Part shown: positions 54,172-63,542 of the stretch, one piece after another
Position numbering within the stretch: the stretch's first letter is position 1
Layout of the letters: each line of letters opens with the position of its first letter
Origin: Mesorhizobium sp.
GTDB lineage: Bacteria; Pseudomonadota; Alphaproteobacteria; Rhizobiales; Rhizobiaceae
Assembly: GCA_004020365.1 (NCBI GenBank)
Contig: SAQR01000005.1
Span: forward strand, 37,439 to 101,438
Direction: 5' to 3'
Length of the DNA stretch: 64,000 nucleotides
Translations under genes and position numbers: made by a program
Notes under the pieces: generated by a model
Database searches by the model: none
What the model was told of the DNA's origin: nothing
Seen by the model: only the letters and a program-made list of their open reading frames with translations

Positions 54172-55059
54172 ATGACTTCACCTGTTTCCTTCGGTGCGCT
54201 GCGCACTTTCGTCGAGGTTGGTCGGCAAGGCAGCATCAAGCGCGCCGCGCGCGAGCTGAACGTGACGCCGGGGGCCGTGAGCCAGCAGGTGAAGGCGCTG
54301 GAATCGCGCTTCGGTGTCCAGCTTCTTGAGCGCGGCAATCGGGAGGTGAAGCTTTCGGCCCATGGCCTGCGCCTCTTTGGCAAGATCGCGCCGGGCTTCG
54401 AGCAGATCGACGCGGCGGTGCGGCTGTTCGAGGATCGTCGGCCGGGACCGCAAACCCTTGTCGTCAGCACCGTGCCGTCATTCGCCGCCTGCTGGTTGAC
54501 GCCGCGCCTTGGCCGCTTCACCGCGCAGCATCCGCAGGTCGAGGTTCAGATTGAAACCTCTGTGCAGCTCGCGGATTTGGCGAACGGCCCGGCGGACGTG
54601 GCAATCCGGCATGGTTCCGGACGTTATCCCGGCCTTGATGTCGTATCGCTGTTTAGCCCCCGGCTTGTAGTGGTCGGAAGCCCGTCACTTCTGGTGCATG
54701 GTCCCTTACACTCGCCAGCCGATTGTCTTCGCTATCCCTTGCTGCAGGATCGGGATCGCGCCGATTGGCCGATATGGCTTGAGGCGAATGGCGTCAAGCC
54801 GACCCGCAGCGCGGCGAAAGGCCCGAGCTATGCCGACGACGCACTTCTGATCCAGGGTGCTATCGCAGGACAGGGCCTTGCCATCTTGCGCGATGTCTAC
54901 GCCGCGCGAGCCTTGGAATCCGGAAGCATCGTGCTCGCAATCGATGCACCTGTTCCTACGTCGGCGGGATATTTTGTCGTTGTTCGGCCTGACAGGATCG
55001 CAATTCCCAAGATCGCAGCATTCCGGCAGTGGATCATCCATGAGGCAGGAGTTTCATAA
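54172..55059 (+). CDS. LysR-family regulator, GcvA-like
   Basis: 295 residues from the ATG at 54172. The helix-turn-helix is GALRTFVEVGRQGSIKRAAR, ELNVTPGAVSQQVKALESRF, a GcvA-subgroup sequence. The effector domain contains VSTVPSFAACWLTPRLGRFT, LANGPADVAIRHGSGRYPGL and QGAIAGQGLAILRDVYAARA. It is divergent from the MFS transporter and probably regulates it. Confidence 0.9.
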   Translation: MTSPVSFGALRTFVEVGRQGSIKRAARELNVTPGAVSQQVKALESRFGVQLLERGNREVKLSAHGLRLFGKIAPGFEQIDAAVRLFEDRRPGPQTLVVSTVPSFAACWLTPRLGRFTAQHPQVEVQIETSVQLADLANGPADVAIRHGSGRYPGLDVVSLFSPRLVVVGSPSLLVHGPLHSPADCLRYPLLQDRDRADWPIWLEANGVKPTRSAAKGPSYADDALLIQGAIAGQGLAILRDVYAARALESGSIVLAIDAPVPTSAGYFVVVRPDRIAIPKIAAFRQWIIHEAGVS

Positions 55060-55295
55060 ATCTGTTTGCGACAATCCCGCTCTATCGGCATCCGATCCGG
55101 CTCGCACCTCTTTCCTCGCTTCTTGCGATCGAATCTGGCTATTTATGTCAGTACGCGACCGGTCGGTGCCGCCTGACAGCAAACCCAGTCCAATGTCCTT
55201 TTGCAATTGCGACGCATCTGGGATAGCACCTTCGAACAAATCCGCAGGCATGTTCCGACTTCGCGACATGGCTGTCGATATTGGCGGATCATGAC

Positions 55296-55739
55296 ATGTC
55301 CTCAGAACAGACCATCGCCGCGCTTTGCAGGGAACTCGGACTGCGCATCACCGGTCCGCGCCGCGTCATCATGCGCGTTCTATCCGAATCGAGCGACCAT
55401 CCGGATGTCGTGGAACTGCATCGCCGTGTTGTCGCCATCGAGCCGACGATCGCCCTCGCCACTGTCTATCGCACCGTCAGCCTTCTGCGCGAAAAGGGCA
55501 TTCTGGAGCGGCACACCTTTGGCGATCGGCGCGCCAGATACGAAACCGTCCCCCGTGAGCATCACGATCATCTTATCAACATCGAGACGGGAGATGTCAT
55601 CGAGTTCCAGTCGGCGGAGATCGAGCGGCTCCAGGAGGAAATCGCTCGACAGCACGGATTCACGATCATCAGCCACAGACTGGAGATCTACGTGAAGCCG
55701 ATCCAGAAACCGCGACGCTCTCGTCAAACCAGAGAATGA
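55296..55739 (+). CDS. Fur-family regulator, close to rhizobial Mur
   Basis: 147 residues from the ATG at 55296 (a TTG at 55281 adds five). The Fur fold shows LCRELGLRITGPRRVIMRVL, ALATVYRTVSLLREKGILER and the metal-binding EHHDHLINIETGDVIEFQSA, IERLQEEIARQHGFTIISHR. The paired-cysteine zinc site of many Fur proteins is absent, as in rhizobial Mur. In rhizobia the main Fur-like protein is Mur, which uses manganese to repress sitABCD. It converges on sitABCD, which supports control of manganese uptake. It could also be a second Fur or Irr-type paralogue. Confidence 0.85.
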   Translation: MSSEQTIAALCRELGLRITGPRRVIMRVLSESSDHPDVVELHRRVVAIEPTIALATVYRTVSLLREKGILERHTFGDRRARYETVPREHHDHLINIETGDVIEFQSAEIERLQEEIARQHGFTIISHRLEIYVKPIQKPRRSRQTRE

Positions 55740-55748
55740 CCGCCATTT

Positions 55749-55860
55749 TTAAAGCGCGTCGCGACGCGCTTTAAGTTCTTGTTTTATGCATGTCGTTATC
55801 CCAAAACCGCTGCGCACCCCCGGGTCAGGCCCGAGGGCATGCTTTGGGCGACATGCATTA
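55749..55860 (+). repeat. Double-hairpin repeat, copy 5, with an inserted hairpin
   Basis: The left half has collapsed to a loop-free palindrome, TTAAAGCGCGTC then GCGACGCGCTTTAA. The right hairpin has CCCAAAA/TTTGGG, but its loop carries extra bases (CCCCGGGTCAGGCCCGAGGG and a few more) that form another palindrome. The terminal TTA is the stop codon of sitD. Confidence 0.88.
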
Positions 55861-56703
55861 ACCCTCCTCGCCGAGCTCGATTCGGCCCGCTTTGAGCGTG
55901 GTGACGACGAAAGCAGCGATGAAGGCGGCAGACAGCATGAGAACGATGGTCGGCGCCGGTGCGCTGTCGATGAAGAAGGACAGATAGACGCCGAGAAACG
56001 ACGCGGCGACCGCGATCGCCACCGACAGGATCAGCATGGCGCTGAACTTCCTTGTCAGCAGGAAGGCGATGGCGCCAGGCGCGATCAGCATGGCGATGGC
56101 CATGATGATGCCGACCGCCTTCAGCGCGCCGACGATGGTGAGCGAGATCAGACAAAGCAGGCCGTAATGGAGCAGGTTGACGCGAAGACCAAGCGCGCGA
56201 GCCTGAGCCGGGTCGAAGGCGTGCAACAGGAAGTCGCGCCACTTGATGCCGATGATGCCGGCGGTGATCGCAGCAATGAGCCCGGTTTCGACGATGTCGC
56301 GCAGGCCGATGCCCAGGACGTCGCCGAACAATATGTGGTCGAGATGCACGTCGGACTGGATTTCTACGTAGAGCACCAGGCCGAGGCCGAACATGCCGGA
56401 GAAGACGATGCCCATTACCGTGTCCTGCTTGATGCGGCTATTGTCCTTGAGGAAGCCGGTGGCGAGAGCGCAGACCATCCCGGCGGCGAAGGCGCCGATC
56501 GAATAGGGAAATCCAACGATGTAGGCGATGACCACGCCGGGAAAGACGGCGTGGCTGATGGCGTCGCCCATCAGCGACCAGCCCTTGAGAACGAGAAAGC
56601 AGGAGAGCAGCGCCGTCGGCACGGCGACCAGCACCGAAGCGATCAGCGCATTGACCATGAAGCCGAACTGGAACGGGGCAAGCAGTGTGTCGAGGATGCT
56701 CAT
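55858..56703 (-). CDS. sitD: Manganese/iron ABC transporter permease SitD
   Basis: 281 residues from the ATG at 56703. An ABC-3 family permease with about eight membrane segments: LSCFLVLKGWSLMGDAISHA, VFPGVVIAYIVGFPYSIGAF and AVGIIMAIAMLIAPGAIAFL. With SitC it forms the channel for Mn(II) or Fe(II). It overlaps sitC by four bases. Its stop codon is in the double-hairpin repeat. Confidence 0.9.
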   Translation of the reverse strand: MSILDTLLAPFQFGFMVNALIASVLVAVPTALLSCFLVLKGWSLMGDAISHAVFPGVVIAYIVGFPYSIGAFAAGMVCALATGFLKDNSRIKQDTVMGIVFSGMFGLGLVLYVEIQSDVHLDHILFGDVLGIGLRDIVETGLIAAITAGIIGIKWRDFLLHAFDPAQARALGLRVNLLHYGLLCLISLTIVGALKAVGIIMAIAMLIAPGAIAFLLTRKFSAMLILSVAIAVAASFLGVYLSFFIDSAPAPTIVLMLSAAFIAAFVVTTLKAGRIELGEEG

Positions 56704-57557
56704 AGGCCGGCCTCCAAGGCCCGCGCCGCGCGGCGGCGGGCTGCCAGCATTCCATGCTTGGGAGCGAAGAAGAAGGCGGCGAGAAAGATCAGCGTCTGCA
56801 ACACGACGATGATGCCGCCGGTGGCGCCGTCGAGGAAATAGCTGACATAGGCGCCGGTGAAACTCGTCGCCGCGCCGATGACGACCGCGATGACGAGCAG
56901 GCGCGGAAAGCGGTCCGTCAGAAGATAGGCGGTCGCGCCCGGGGTCACCACCATGCAGATGACCAGGAAGGCGCCGACGGTCTGAAGCGCGGCGACTGTG
57001 GAGGCCGATAGCAGCATGAAGAACATGATCTTGAGCGCGCTCGGATTGAGGCCGATCGAGCGGGCATGGCTCTCGTCGAAGAAGACCACCATCAGATCCT
57101 TCCATTTCACCAGCAGGACGGCGAGCGAGACGAAGCCTATGATGGCGAGTTGAAGCGTGTCTTCCGGAGTGATGGCCAGGATGTTGCCGAGCACGATCGT
57201 CTGGATGTTCACCGAGGTCGGCGACAGCGACACCATGAACAAGCCGAGGCCGAAGAAGGAGGAAAAAATCAGGCCGATGATGGCGTCTTCCTTCAGCTTG
57301 GTGCGCTGGTTGAGGAAGAGCATTGCCGCGGCGGCGAGCCCGCCGGAGAAGAAAGCGCCGATGGAGAAGGGAAGGCCCAGCATATAGGCGCCGGCGACGC
57401 CCGGCACGATCGAATGCGAGAGCGCGTCACCGATCAGCGACCAGCCTTTCAGCATCAGATAGCAGGACAGGAAAGCGCAGACACCACCGACCAAGGCGGA
57501 CACCCACATGGCATTGAGCATATATTCGTAGCCGAACGGCTCGAGCAGGACACTCAT
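56700..57557 (-). CDS. sitC: Manganese/iron ABC transporter permease SitC
   Basis: 285 residues. ABC-3 permease with [40 protein letters not shown] and [20 protein letters not shown]. It is a paralogue of SitD; having two permease genes separates sit/tro systems from znuABC. It overlaps both neighbours by four bases. Confidence 0.91.
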   Translation of the reverse strand: MSVLLEPFGYEYMLNAMWVSALVGGVCAFLSCYLMLKGWSLIGDALSHSIVPGVAGAYMLGLPFSIGAFFSGGLAAAAMLFLNQRTKLKEDAIIGLIFSSFFGLGLFMVSLSPTSVNIQTIVLGNILAITPEDTLQLAIIGFVSLAVLLVKWKDLMVVFFDESHARSIGLNPSALKIMFFMLLSASTVAALQTVGAFLVICMVVTPGATAYLLTDRFPRLLVIAVVIGAATSFTGAYVSYFLDGATGGIIVVLQTLIFLAAFFFAPKHGMLAARRRAARALEAGL

Positions 57558-58459
57558 TCGTCCGGTTCCCGCATCTTGTGCTGCATGGCTCCGTTCTCGC
57601 CGTAGAAGACCAGTGGCCGCTCGTCGTCGGTGATGACGGAAAGTCGGCGCTTGTCGTCGTCTTGATGCAGCCCGGCGCCGCCCAGCACGAAATGACGCAA
57701 GACGCCGCCGAAAGCCTTTTCCAGGTTCGCCTGCGTGAAGGTCTGGCCAGTCGGCCCGTAGGCAAGGACCGTGTTCCGGAGCAGCACGGCACGGTCGCAG
57801 AACTCCGGCACGCTACCCAGATTGTGCGTCGAGACCAGCATCACCCGACCTTCGTCCCGGAGCGTGCGCAGCAGTTCGACGATGGCGTCCTCGGTCTTGA
57901 CGTCGACGCCGGTGAAGGGCTCGTCGAGCAGGATGACGCGCCCGTCCTGCGCCAGCGCCCGAGCGAGAAACACGCGCTTCTTCTGTCCGCCCGAAAGCTC
58001 GCCGATCTGGCGCTTGCGAAAATCGCTCATGCCGACACGCGCAAGCGCTGATGTAACCGCCTCGCGATCGGCTGGCTTCGGAATGCGCATCATGCCCATA
58101 TGGCCGTAGCGACCCATCATGACGACGTCCTCGACCAGGACCGGAAAGTTCCAGTCGACCTCCTCGGCCTGCGGCACATAGGCGACGACGTTCTTCCTCA
58201 GCGCGGCCGCGGCCGGCCGTCCGAGAACCAGAATCTCTCCCTTTGCCAGCCGCACGAAGCCCATGATGGCTTTGAACAGCGTCGACTTGCCCGAGCCGTT
58301 GACACCGACAAGTGCCGTGATCGTGCCTGTCGGTATTTCAAAGCTCGCATCGCGCAGCGCCGTGTGGCCGTTGCGGTAGGTGACGGTCGCGGCACGCACG
58401 GCAAGACCGCCCCCCGCATCCTCGGGCGCGGCGGCAAGAGGCGGAACGGCTTCGTTCAT
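57554..58459 (-). CDS. sitB: Manganese/iron ABC transporter ATPase SitB
   Basis: 301 residues. Walker A is [20 protein letters not shown], the signature [20 protein letters not shown], Walker [14 protein letters not shown] and the switch [20 protein letters not shown]. The metal-transporter mark [20 protein letters not shown] is present. The C-terminal 55 residues ([20 protein letters not shown]) are a normal extension for SitB. It overlaps sitA and sitC by four bases each. Confidence 0.93.
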   Translation of the reverse strand: MNEAVPPLAAAPEDAGGGLAVRAATVTYRNGHTALRDASFEIPTGTITALVGVNGSGKSTLFKAIMGFVRLAKGEILVLGRPAAAALRKNVVAYVPQAEEVDWNFPVLVEDVVMMGRYGHMGMMRIPKPADREAVTSALARVGMSDFRKRQIGELSGGQKKRVFLARALAQDGRVILLDEPFTGVDVKTEDAIVELLRTLRDEGRVMLVSTHNLGSVPEFCDRAVLLRNTVLAYGPTGQTFTQANLEKAFGGVLRHFVLGGAGLHQDDDKRRLSVITDDERPLVFYGENGAMQHKMREPDE

Positions 58460-59376
58460 TGCGACAGCCCTGCGGCGAGGCCTTTCTGAATTGTGTCCGA
58501 CGTCACACGCAGCAGGTCGATATAGGTCGGCACCGGGCCGTCAGCCTCGCTGAGGGAATCGACGTAGAGCACGCCGCCGTAATGCACTCCCGTCTCGCGC
58601 GCGACCTGCCGGGCCGGCTTGTCCGACACGGTGCTTTCGCTGAAGACGGCGACGATCTTGTTTTCCCTGACAGCGTCGATCACCTTGCGAACCTGCTGCG
58701 GAGTGCCTTGCTGGTCAGCGTTGATCGGCCACAAATAAAGCTCCTTGAGCGCGAAATCGCGTGCGAGGTAGGAGAAAGCGCCCTCGCTCGACACCAGCCA
58801 GCGCCTGTCCTGCGGGATCGAGGCAAGCTTGTCGCGGATCGGCGCGACGGCCGCCTCTATCTTTGCCTTGTAGGCTTCCGCATTGGCCTTGTAGGTCTCG
58901 GCATGCGCCGGATCGTGCTCGATGAAGGCGTCGCGGATGTTGTCGACGTAGATCAGCGCGTTTGTCGGCGACATCCAGGCATGCGGATTCGGTTTGCCGG
59001 TATAGGGTCCCTCGGCGATGCCCATCGGTTGGACGCCCTCGGAGACGATGGCGCCGGGCACGTCGCTGAGGTTCTGGAAGAATTTTTCGAACCAGAGTTC
59101 GAGGTTGAGCCCGTTCCACAGAATGAGCTGTGCGCCCTGCGCCCGCTGAATGTCGCCCGGCGTCGGCGCGTAATTGTGGATCTCGGCCCCCGGCTTGGTG
59201 ATTGATTCCACGATCGCTGCGTCGCCCGCCACGTTCTTCGCCATGTCGGCGATGACGGTGAAGGTCGTCACGGCCTTGAACTTTTCCTGCGCTTTCGCTG
59301 GGCTCGAAGCCACTGCCGCAGCGAAAACCGCAGCCATCAACCCGACGGCAACCCATCGCCCGTATCTCTCGATCAT
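58456..59376 (-). CDS. sitA: Manganese/iron-binding periplasmic protein SitA
   Basis: 306 residues from the ATG at 59376, with AGGAGA upstream. The signal peptide is [20 protein letters not shown], cut near SPAKAQ. The ZnuA/SitA fold supplies metal ligands in [20 protein letters not shown] (His), [20 protein letters not shown] (His), [20 protein letters not shown] (Glu) and [20 protein letters not shown] (Asp). It is the first gene of the operon; a TGCAA/TTGCA site lies upstream. Confidence 0.93.
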   Translation of the reverse strand: MIERYGRWVAVGLMAAVFAAAVASSPAKAQEKFKAVTTFTVIADMAKNVAGDAAIVESITKPGAEIHNYAPTPGDIQRAQGAQLILWNGLNLELWFEKFFQNLSDVPGAIVSEGVQPMGIAEGPYTGKPNPHAWMSPTNALIYVDNIRDAFIEHDPAHAETYKANAEAYKAKIEAAVAPIRDKLASIPQDRRWLVSSEGAFSYLARDFALKELYLWPINADQQGTPQQVRKVIDAVRENKIVAVFSESTVSDKPARQVARETGVHYGGVLYVDSLSEADGPVPTYIDLLRVTSDTIQKGLAAGLSQ

Positions 59377-59444
59377 CAAAATCTCCTGTCGCGATTTGCT
59401 CGCATGGGCAGCGGGCGCAGTGACGCCACGCTTGTCGCATATTC

Positions 59445-59465
59445 TGCAATTGCGACTGATTTGCA
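59445..59465. promoter_or_regulatory. Candidate Mur-type operator before sitABCD
   Basis: A 21-bp imperfect palindrome with TGCAATT at one end and ATTTGCA at the other, 7 bases between. Rhizobial Mur boxes are TGCA-rich inverted repeats of similar length. It lies 68 bases before the sitA start. Confidence 0.45.
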
Positions 59466-59583
59466 AGTAGAAAACGATTTTTACAGCATCGATTGCGAAA
59501 CGGCCGCGCGATGGGTGTCAGCGACAGCGCGTCCGGCACCGGTGCGTTGCTGCGCACGTCCGGTTCGACGCCGAGATACGCGA

Positions 59584-60300
59584 TCAGCCAGCTTTCCCGA
59601 TGCTTTCGACCAGGCGGGGCAGTTCCGAGAGATCGGCTATCTGGCGGAAGCGAGGCGCGTTGACTGGCGGCTCGACATGTTCCAGCACCCAGGTCAGCTC
59701 ATGCGGCACGTGGATGCCCCAACTGCCGGCCTCGATGGCCGGCACCACGTCCGACTTGAGCGAATTGCCGACCATCATGCTTTTTTCGGCGCCATCACCG
59801 TGGCGGCTGAAGATGCTGACATAAGTAGCGGGGCTCTTGTCGCTGACGATCTCGACGGCATCGAACAGGTCACCGAGGCCCGATTGCGCCAGCTTGCGTT
59901 CCTGGTCGAAAAGGTCGCCCTTGGTGATCAGCACCAGGCGATACGCATCCGCCAGTTTTTCAACGGTTTCGCGCGCATGAGGCAGCGCCTCGATCGGATG
60001 GCCAAGCATCTCGCGGCCCGCGGCGAGAATTTCAGCGATGACCGAGGCCGGCGCGCGGCCCTCGGTAATCTCGATCGCGGTTTCGATCATCGACAGGGTA
60101 AACCCCTTGATGCCGAAGCCGTAAACCGCGAGGTTGCGCTTCTCGGCCTCCAGCAATCTTGCCGAGATGTGCTGCTCCTCGGCATGATCGGCGAGCAGCG
60201 CGGCAAAGCGCTTTTCGGTGATGCGGAAGAACTGCTCGTTCTGCCAGAGCGTGTCGTCGGCATCGAAGCCGATCGTGGTCAATTCATGATTGTTCTGCAT
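59584..60300 (-). CDS. HAD-superfamily hydrolase
   Basis: 238 residues. The HAD motifs are GFDADDTLWQNEQFF (nucleophile Asp and the Asp two residues on), LVLITKGDLFDQERKL (Thr), the lysine in SDKSPATYVSIF and VGNSLKSDVVPAIEAGSWGI (acidic residues). The helical cap suits a small phosphorylated substrate, for example a sugar or nucleotide phosphate. The substrate is not known. It is divergent from puuA. Confidence 0.88.
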   Translation of the reverse strand: MQNNHELTTIGFDADDTLWQNEQFFRITEKRFAALLADHAEEQHISARLLEAEKRNLAVYGFGIKGFTLSMIETAIEITEGRAPASVIAEILAAGREMLGHPIEALPHARETVEKLADAYRLVLITKGDLFDQERKLAQSGLGDLFDAVEIVSDKSPATYVSIFSRHGDGAEKSMMVGNSLKSDVVPAIEAGSWGIHVPHELTWVLEHVEPPVNAPRFRQIADLSELPRLVESIGKAG

Positions 60301-60448
60301 TCGACGTCTTCAAGCGAGGTCATTGAACTTGCCTCGAACGTAAGCTGCTTGCGGCGGTTTTCAACTGGGCAGGCGAACGCAACCGGCTCCCCTTCCCTTC
60401 CATCATCGGCCCCGGCTATACTCCCAAATCCGCAACCCAATCTGGTGA

Positions 60449-61885
60449 ATGATGCCGCCTGCAAAAAAGGAAGTCCGTCCGTCGAGCCGCGGAGGACGTA
60501 TCCGCACGCCTGCCTTCGTGAAAAATCAACGTGGTGTGAAAAACTGGAAGGAGGCCGGCGCCTGGCTGGCCTGGCGCGGCATCGAGGATATTGAATGCAT
60601 CACGCCAGACCAGGCCGGTGTTGCGCGCGGCAAGATGATGCCGTCGAAGAAATTCACCTCCAACACTTCGCTGGCGCTGCCTTCGGCGGTGTTCATGACG
60701 ACGATCTCCGGCGGCTACCCCGAGAACGGCAACGGCTTCAACTATCCGGAAGACGACGGCGACCTCAAGCTGATGCCGGACCTTTCGACGCTGACCGTGG
60801 TGCCGTGGGAAGAGGACCCGACGGCGGCGGTCATCTGCGACCTCGTCCACCAGGACGGCCGCTCGGTCGAGTTCACGCCGCGCAACGTGCTGAAGCGTGT
60901 GCTTGCCGCTTATGACAAGCGCGGGCTGAAGCCGGTGGTGGCGCCCGAGATCGAGTTCTACCTGGTGCGCAAGAATCCCGATCCGGACTACCCGCTGACC
61001 CCACCGGTCGGGCGTTCGGGACGGGCGATCGGCGGTGGCGCCGGCTATTCGATCGCCGGCGTCAACGAGTTCGACGAACTGATCGACGACATCTACCATT
61101 TCTCCGAAAGCCAGGGCCTGGAGATCGACACGCTGATCCACGAGGAAGGCGCCGGCCAGCTCGAGATCAATCTGCGCCACGGCGATCCGATCGAACTGGC
61201 CGACCAGGTGTTCATGTTCAAGCGCACCATCCGCGAGGCGGCGCTGAAGCATGAGATCTATGCCACCTTCATGGCCAAGCCGATCCAGGGGCAGCCCGGG
61301 TCGGCCATGCATATCCACCAATCGATCATCGACAAGAAGACCGGCAGGAACGTCTTTTCTGCCGAGGACGGCTCGGAAACCGAAGCCTTCTTCCATTTCC
61401 TCGGCGGCATGCAGAAACATGTGCCGAACGCGCTGGTGATGTTTGCGCCCTACGTCAATTCCTATCGCCGGCTGACGCAGTCGGCTTCGGCGCCGGTCAA
61501 CAACAAATGGGGCTACGACAACCGCACCACCGCCTTCCGCGTCCCGCGCTCCGACCCGGCAGCCAGGCGCGTCGAGAACCGCATCCCCTCCTCCGACGCC
61601 AATCCCTATCTGGCGCTGGCTGCATCGCTCGCCTGCGGGCTGATCGGCATGACCAACAAGATCAAGGCCGAACCGCCGGTTCTCACCACCGCCAACGCGG
61701 CCGAGATCGACCTGCCGCGCAGCCTGCTCGAGGCGGTCGACCTGTTCGAAGCCGACGAGGAACTCTGCGCGCTGCTCGGCAAGTCGTTCGCCGCCACCTA
61801 TGCAGCAATCAAGCGGGCAGAATTCGAGACCTTCATGGAAGTGATAAGTCCATGGGAGCGGGAGTATTTGTTGTTGAATGTGTGA
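60449..61885 (+). CDS. puuA: Gamma-glutamylputrescine synthetase PuuA (glutamine synthetase family)
   Basis: 478 residues. A glutamine synthetase fold with PuuA-type sequence: GIEDIECITPDQAGVARGKM, VVAPEIEFYLVRKNPDPDYP, EEGAGQLEINLRHGDPIELA, GQPGSAMHIHQSIIDKKTGR and ENRIPSSDANPYLALAASLA. The usual adenylylation tyrosine loop of GlnA is absent. It joins glutamate to putrescine so that PuuB can oxidise it. puuB follows in the same direction after a heptamer-repeat element. The potFGHI importer is in the same window. Confidence 0.88.
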   Translation: MMPPAKKEVRPSSRGGRIRTPAFVKNQRGVKNWKEAGAWLAWRGIEDIECITPDQAGVARGKMMPSKKFTSNTSLALPSAVFMTTISGGYPENGNGFNYPEDDGDLKLMPDLSTLTVVPWEEDPTAAVICDLVHQDGRSVEFTPRNVLKRVLAAYDKRGLKPVVAPEIEFYLVRKNPDPDYPLTPPVGRSGRAIGGGAGYSIAGVNEFDELIDDIYHFSESQGLEIDTLIHEEGAGQLEINLRHGDPIELADQVFMFKRTIREAALKHEIYATFMAKPIQGQPGSAMHIHQSIIDKKTGRNVFSAEDGSETEAFFHFLGGMQKHVPNALVMFAPYVNSYRRLTQSASAPVNNKWGYDNRTTAFRVPRSDPAARRVENRIPSSDANPYLALAASLACGLIGMTNKIKAEPPVLTTANAAEIDLPRSLLEAVDLFEADEELCALLGKSFAATYAAIKRAEFETFMEVISPWEREYLLLNV

Positions 61886-61901
61886 GTGGCGACTTCGTCG
61901 C

Positions 61902-62008
61902 GTGAATGGTGAATGGTGAATGGTGAATGGTTGAAATGAACGACGTCTTCGCCGATGGCAAGCGAGCCGCTTCGTCGTCCATTCACCATTCACTATTCAC
62001 TATTCACC
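61902..62008. repeat. Inverted arrays of a 7-bp repeat between puuA and puuB
   Basis: Four GTGAATG units run from 61902 to 61930, and complementary CATTCAC/TATTCAC units run from 61979 to 62008. The arrays can pair into a stem of about 28 bp enclosing about 48 bases. It is noncoding and sits 14 bases after the puuA stop. Confidence 0.85.
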
Positions 62009-62030
62009 ACCGCCGAAAGGCGGTGCAATC

Positions 62031-63314
62031 CTGAGCTACCAATCCCCAATCTCCCCCGGCCGCTCCTGGTATGAGGACACGGCCGGTCCACGGCCCCAAT
62101 ACAAGGCGCTCGACGGTGACCTGAGCTGCGACGTCGTCATCGTTGGCGGCGGCTTCACCGGCCTGTCGGCGGCGGTGCACCTCGCTAGGGCCGGCAGCAA
62201 TGTCGTGCTGATCGAAGCGCATCGTTTCGGCGACGGCGCATCGGGCCGCAATGGCGGCCAGCTCGGCACCGGTCAGCGCGCCTGGGTCGAGGAACTCGAG
62301 GCGGAATACGGCTTTTCCCGGGCCAAGGCGCTGTTCGACCTCGCCGAAGAGGCCAAGGCGCATCTCCTCGAATTCGCCGCTGTCAACAAGATCGAGATCG
62401 ACTACATGCCCGGCCAGATGTCGGTGGCGCACAAGCAGCGCTATGTCGACGACTACAAGGCGCATGCCGAGATCATGGCGAACCGCTTCGGCTATCCACA
62501 CATCAGCTTCATGGACGCCAGGGAGACGGCCGAGCGGTTGGGCTCGACGCGCTATTTCGGCGGCACCCGCGACACCGGCACCGGGCACATCCATCCGCTG
62601 AAGCTGGTGATCGGCACGGCAAAAGTGGCGGCGCAGGCGGGCGCGCAGTTGTTCGAGCAGACGCCGGCGACCAGCATCGCGTCCGTTGACGGCAAGGTCA
62701 GGGTCACGACGCCGAAAGGCACGATATCAGCCGAGAAATGTCTGATCGGCGTCAATGCCCATGGCGGCACGATCGAGCCGATCAGCGCCGCGCATATCAT
62801 GCCGATCGGCTCCTTCATCGGCGCGACGGTGCCGCTTGGGGATTCAAACGTGTTGCCGGGCGGTGAGGCGGTCGACGATTCCCGCTTCGTAGTGCGCTAC
62901 TTCCGCAAATCGACGGATGGGCGGCTGCTGTTCGGCGGGCGCGAGATCTACGCGGTCAACGATCCGAAAGACATCCATGTCCACATCCGCCGGCAGATCG
63001 CCGAGCTTTACCCTGAGCTCAGGGATGTCGAGATCACCCATGGCTGGGGCGGCTATGTCGGCATCACGATGCCGAGAAAACCGTTCGTGCGCGAGGTAAT
63101 GCCCAATGTGATCTCGGTCGGCGGCTATTCCGGCCACGGCGTCATGCTGTCGAACTTTTTCGGCAAGCTCTATGCCGAAACCGTCGCCGGCAACCGGGAC
63201 CGGCTGAGGCTGATCGAGGACCTGAACATCCCGGCCTTTCCCGGTGGCCGGCGCTTGCGCGCGCCGCTGCTGTTTCTTGCACTCAATTGGTATGCCCTGA
63301 GGGACCGCATATAA
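62031..63314 (+). CDS. puuB: Gamma-glutamylputrescine oxidoreductase PuuB, apparent CTG start
   Basis: 427 residues if translation begins at the CTG at 62031 (LSYQSPISPGRSWYEDTAGP). The frame continues into DVVIVGGGFTGLSAAVHLAR, the dinucleotide-binding motif for FAD, and then GASGRNGGQLGTGQRAWVEE, a DAO-family mark. The C-terminus has GGRRLRAPLLFLALNWYALR. No ATG, GTG or TTG occurs in frame before a GTG at 62175, which lies inside the FAD motif and would remove its first half. AAGG and GGCGG lie about 8-14 bases before the CTG. It oxidises gamma-glutamylputrescine made by PuuA. Confidence 0.82.
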   Translation: MSYQSPISPGRSWYEDTAGPRPQYKALDGDLSCDVVIVGGGFTGLSAAVHLARAGSNVVLIEAHRFGDGASGRNGGQLGTGQRAWVEELEAEYGFSRAKALFDLAEEAKAHLLEFAAVNKIEIDYMPGQMSVAHKQRYVDDYKAHAEIMANRFGYPHISFMDARETAERLGSTRYFGGTRDTGTGHIHPLKLVIGTAKVAAQAGAQLFEQTPATSIASVDGKVRVTTPKGTISAEKCLIGVNAHGGTIEPISAAHIMPIGSFIGATVPLGDSNVLPGGEAVDDSRFVVRYFRKSTDGRLLFGGREIYAVNDPKDIHVHIRRQIAELYPELRDVEITHGWGGYVGITMPRKPFVREVMPNVISVGGYSGHGVMLSNFFGKLYAETVAGNRDRLRLIEDLNIPAFPGGRRLRAPLLFLALNWYALRDRI

Positions 63315-63321
63315 CCACAGG

Positions 63322-63339
63322 TTGCAAAATCTATTGCAA
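63322..63339. promoter_or_regulatory. Paired TTGCAA hexamers downstream of puuB
   Basis: Two self-complementary TTGCAA hexamers lie 12 bases apart, on the same face of the helix (63322-63327 and 63334-63339). It could be a binding site or chance. The stretch 63315-63542 shows no gene. Confidence 0.25.
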
Positions 63340-63542
63340 GTTGAAGAATCGATCGTAAAGGTGCAGAATCCGTCCGGCAAGGGCGCAGTGATGCCACAAT
63401 CGCCGGCAAAGGATGCCGGTTCTGGGCAGTCGAAGGGGGATTTTGCGGGCCTGCCCGCGTTGGATTGGGACCGATGCCGACCAGATGCCGGTTTCCCGGC
63501 ATAGGTCGTAAGAACGTTGGCCCGCAAATGGAGGTTGTAAGA

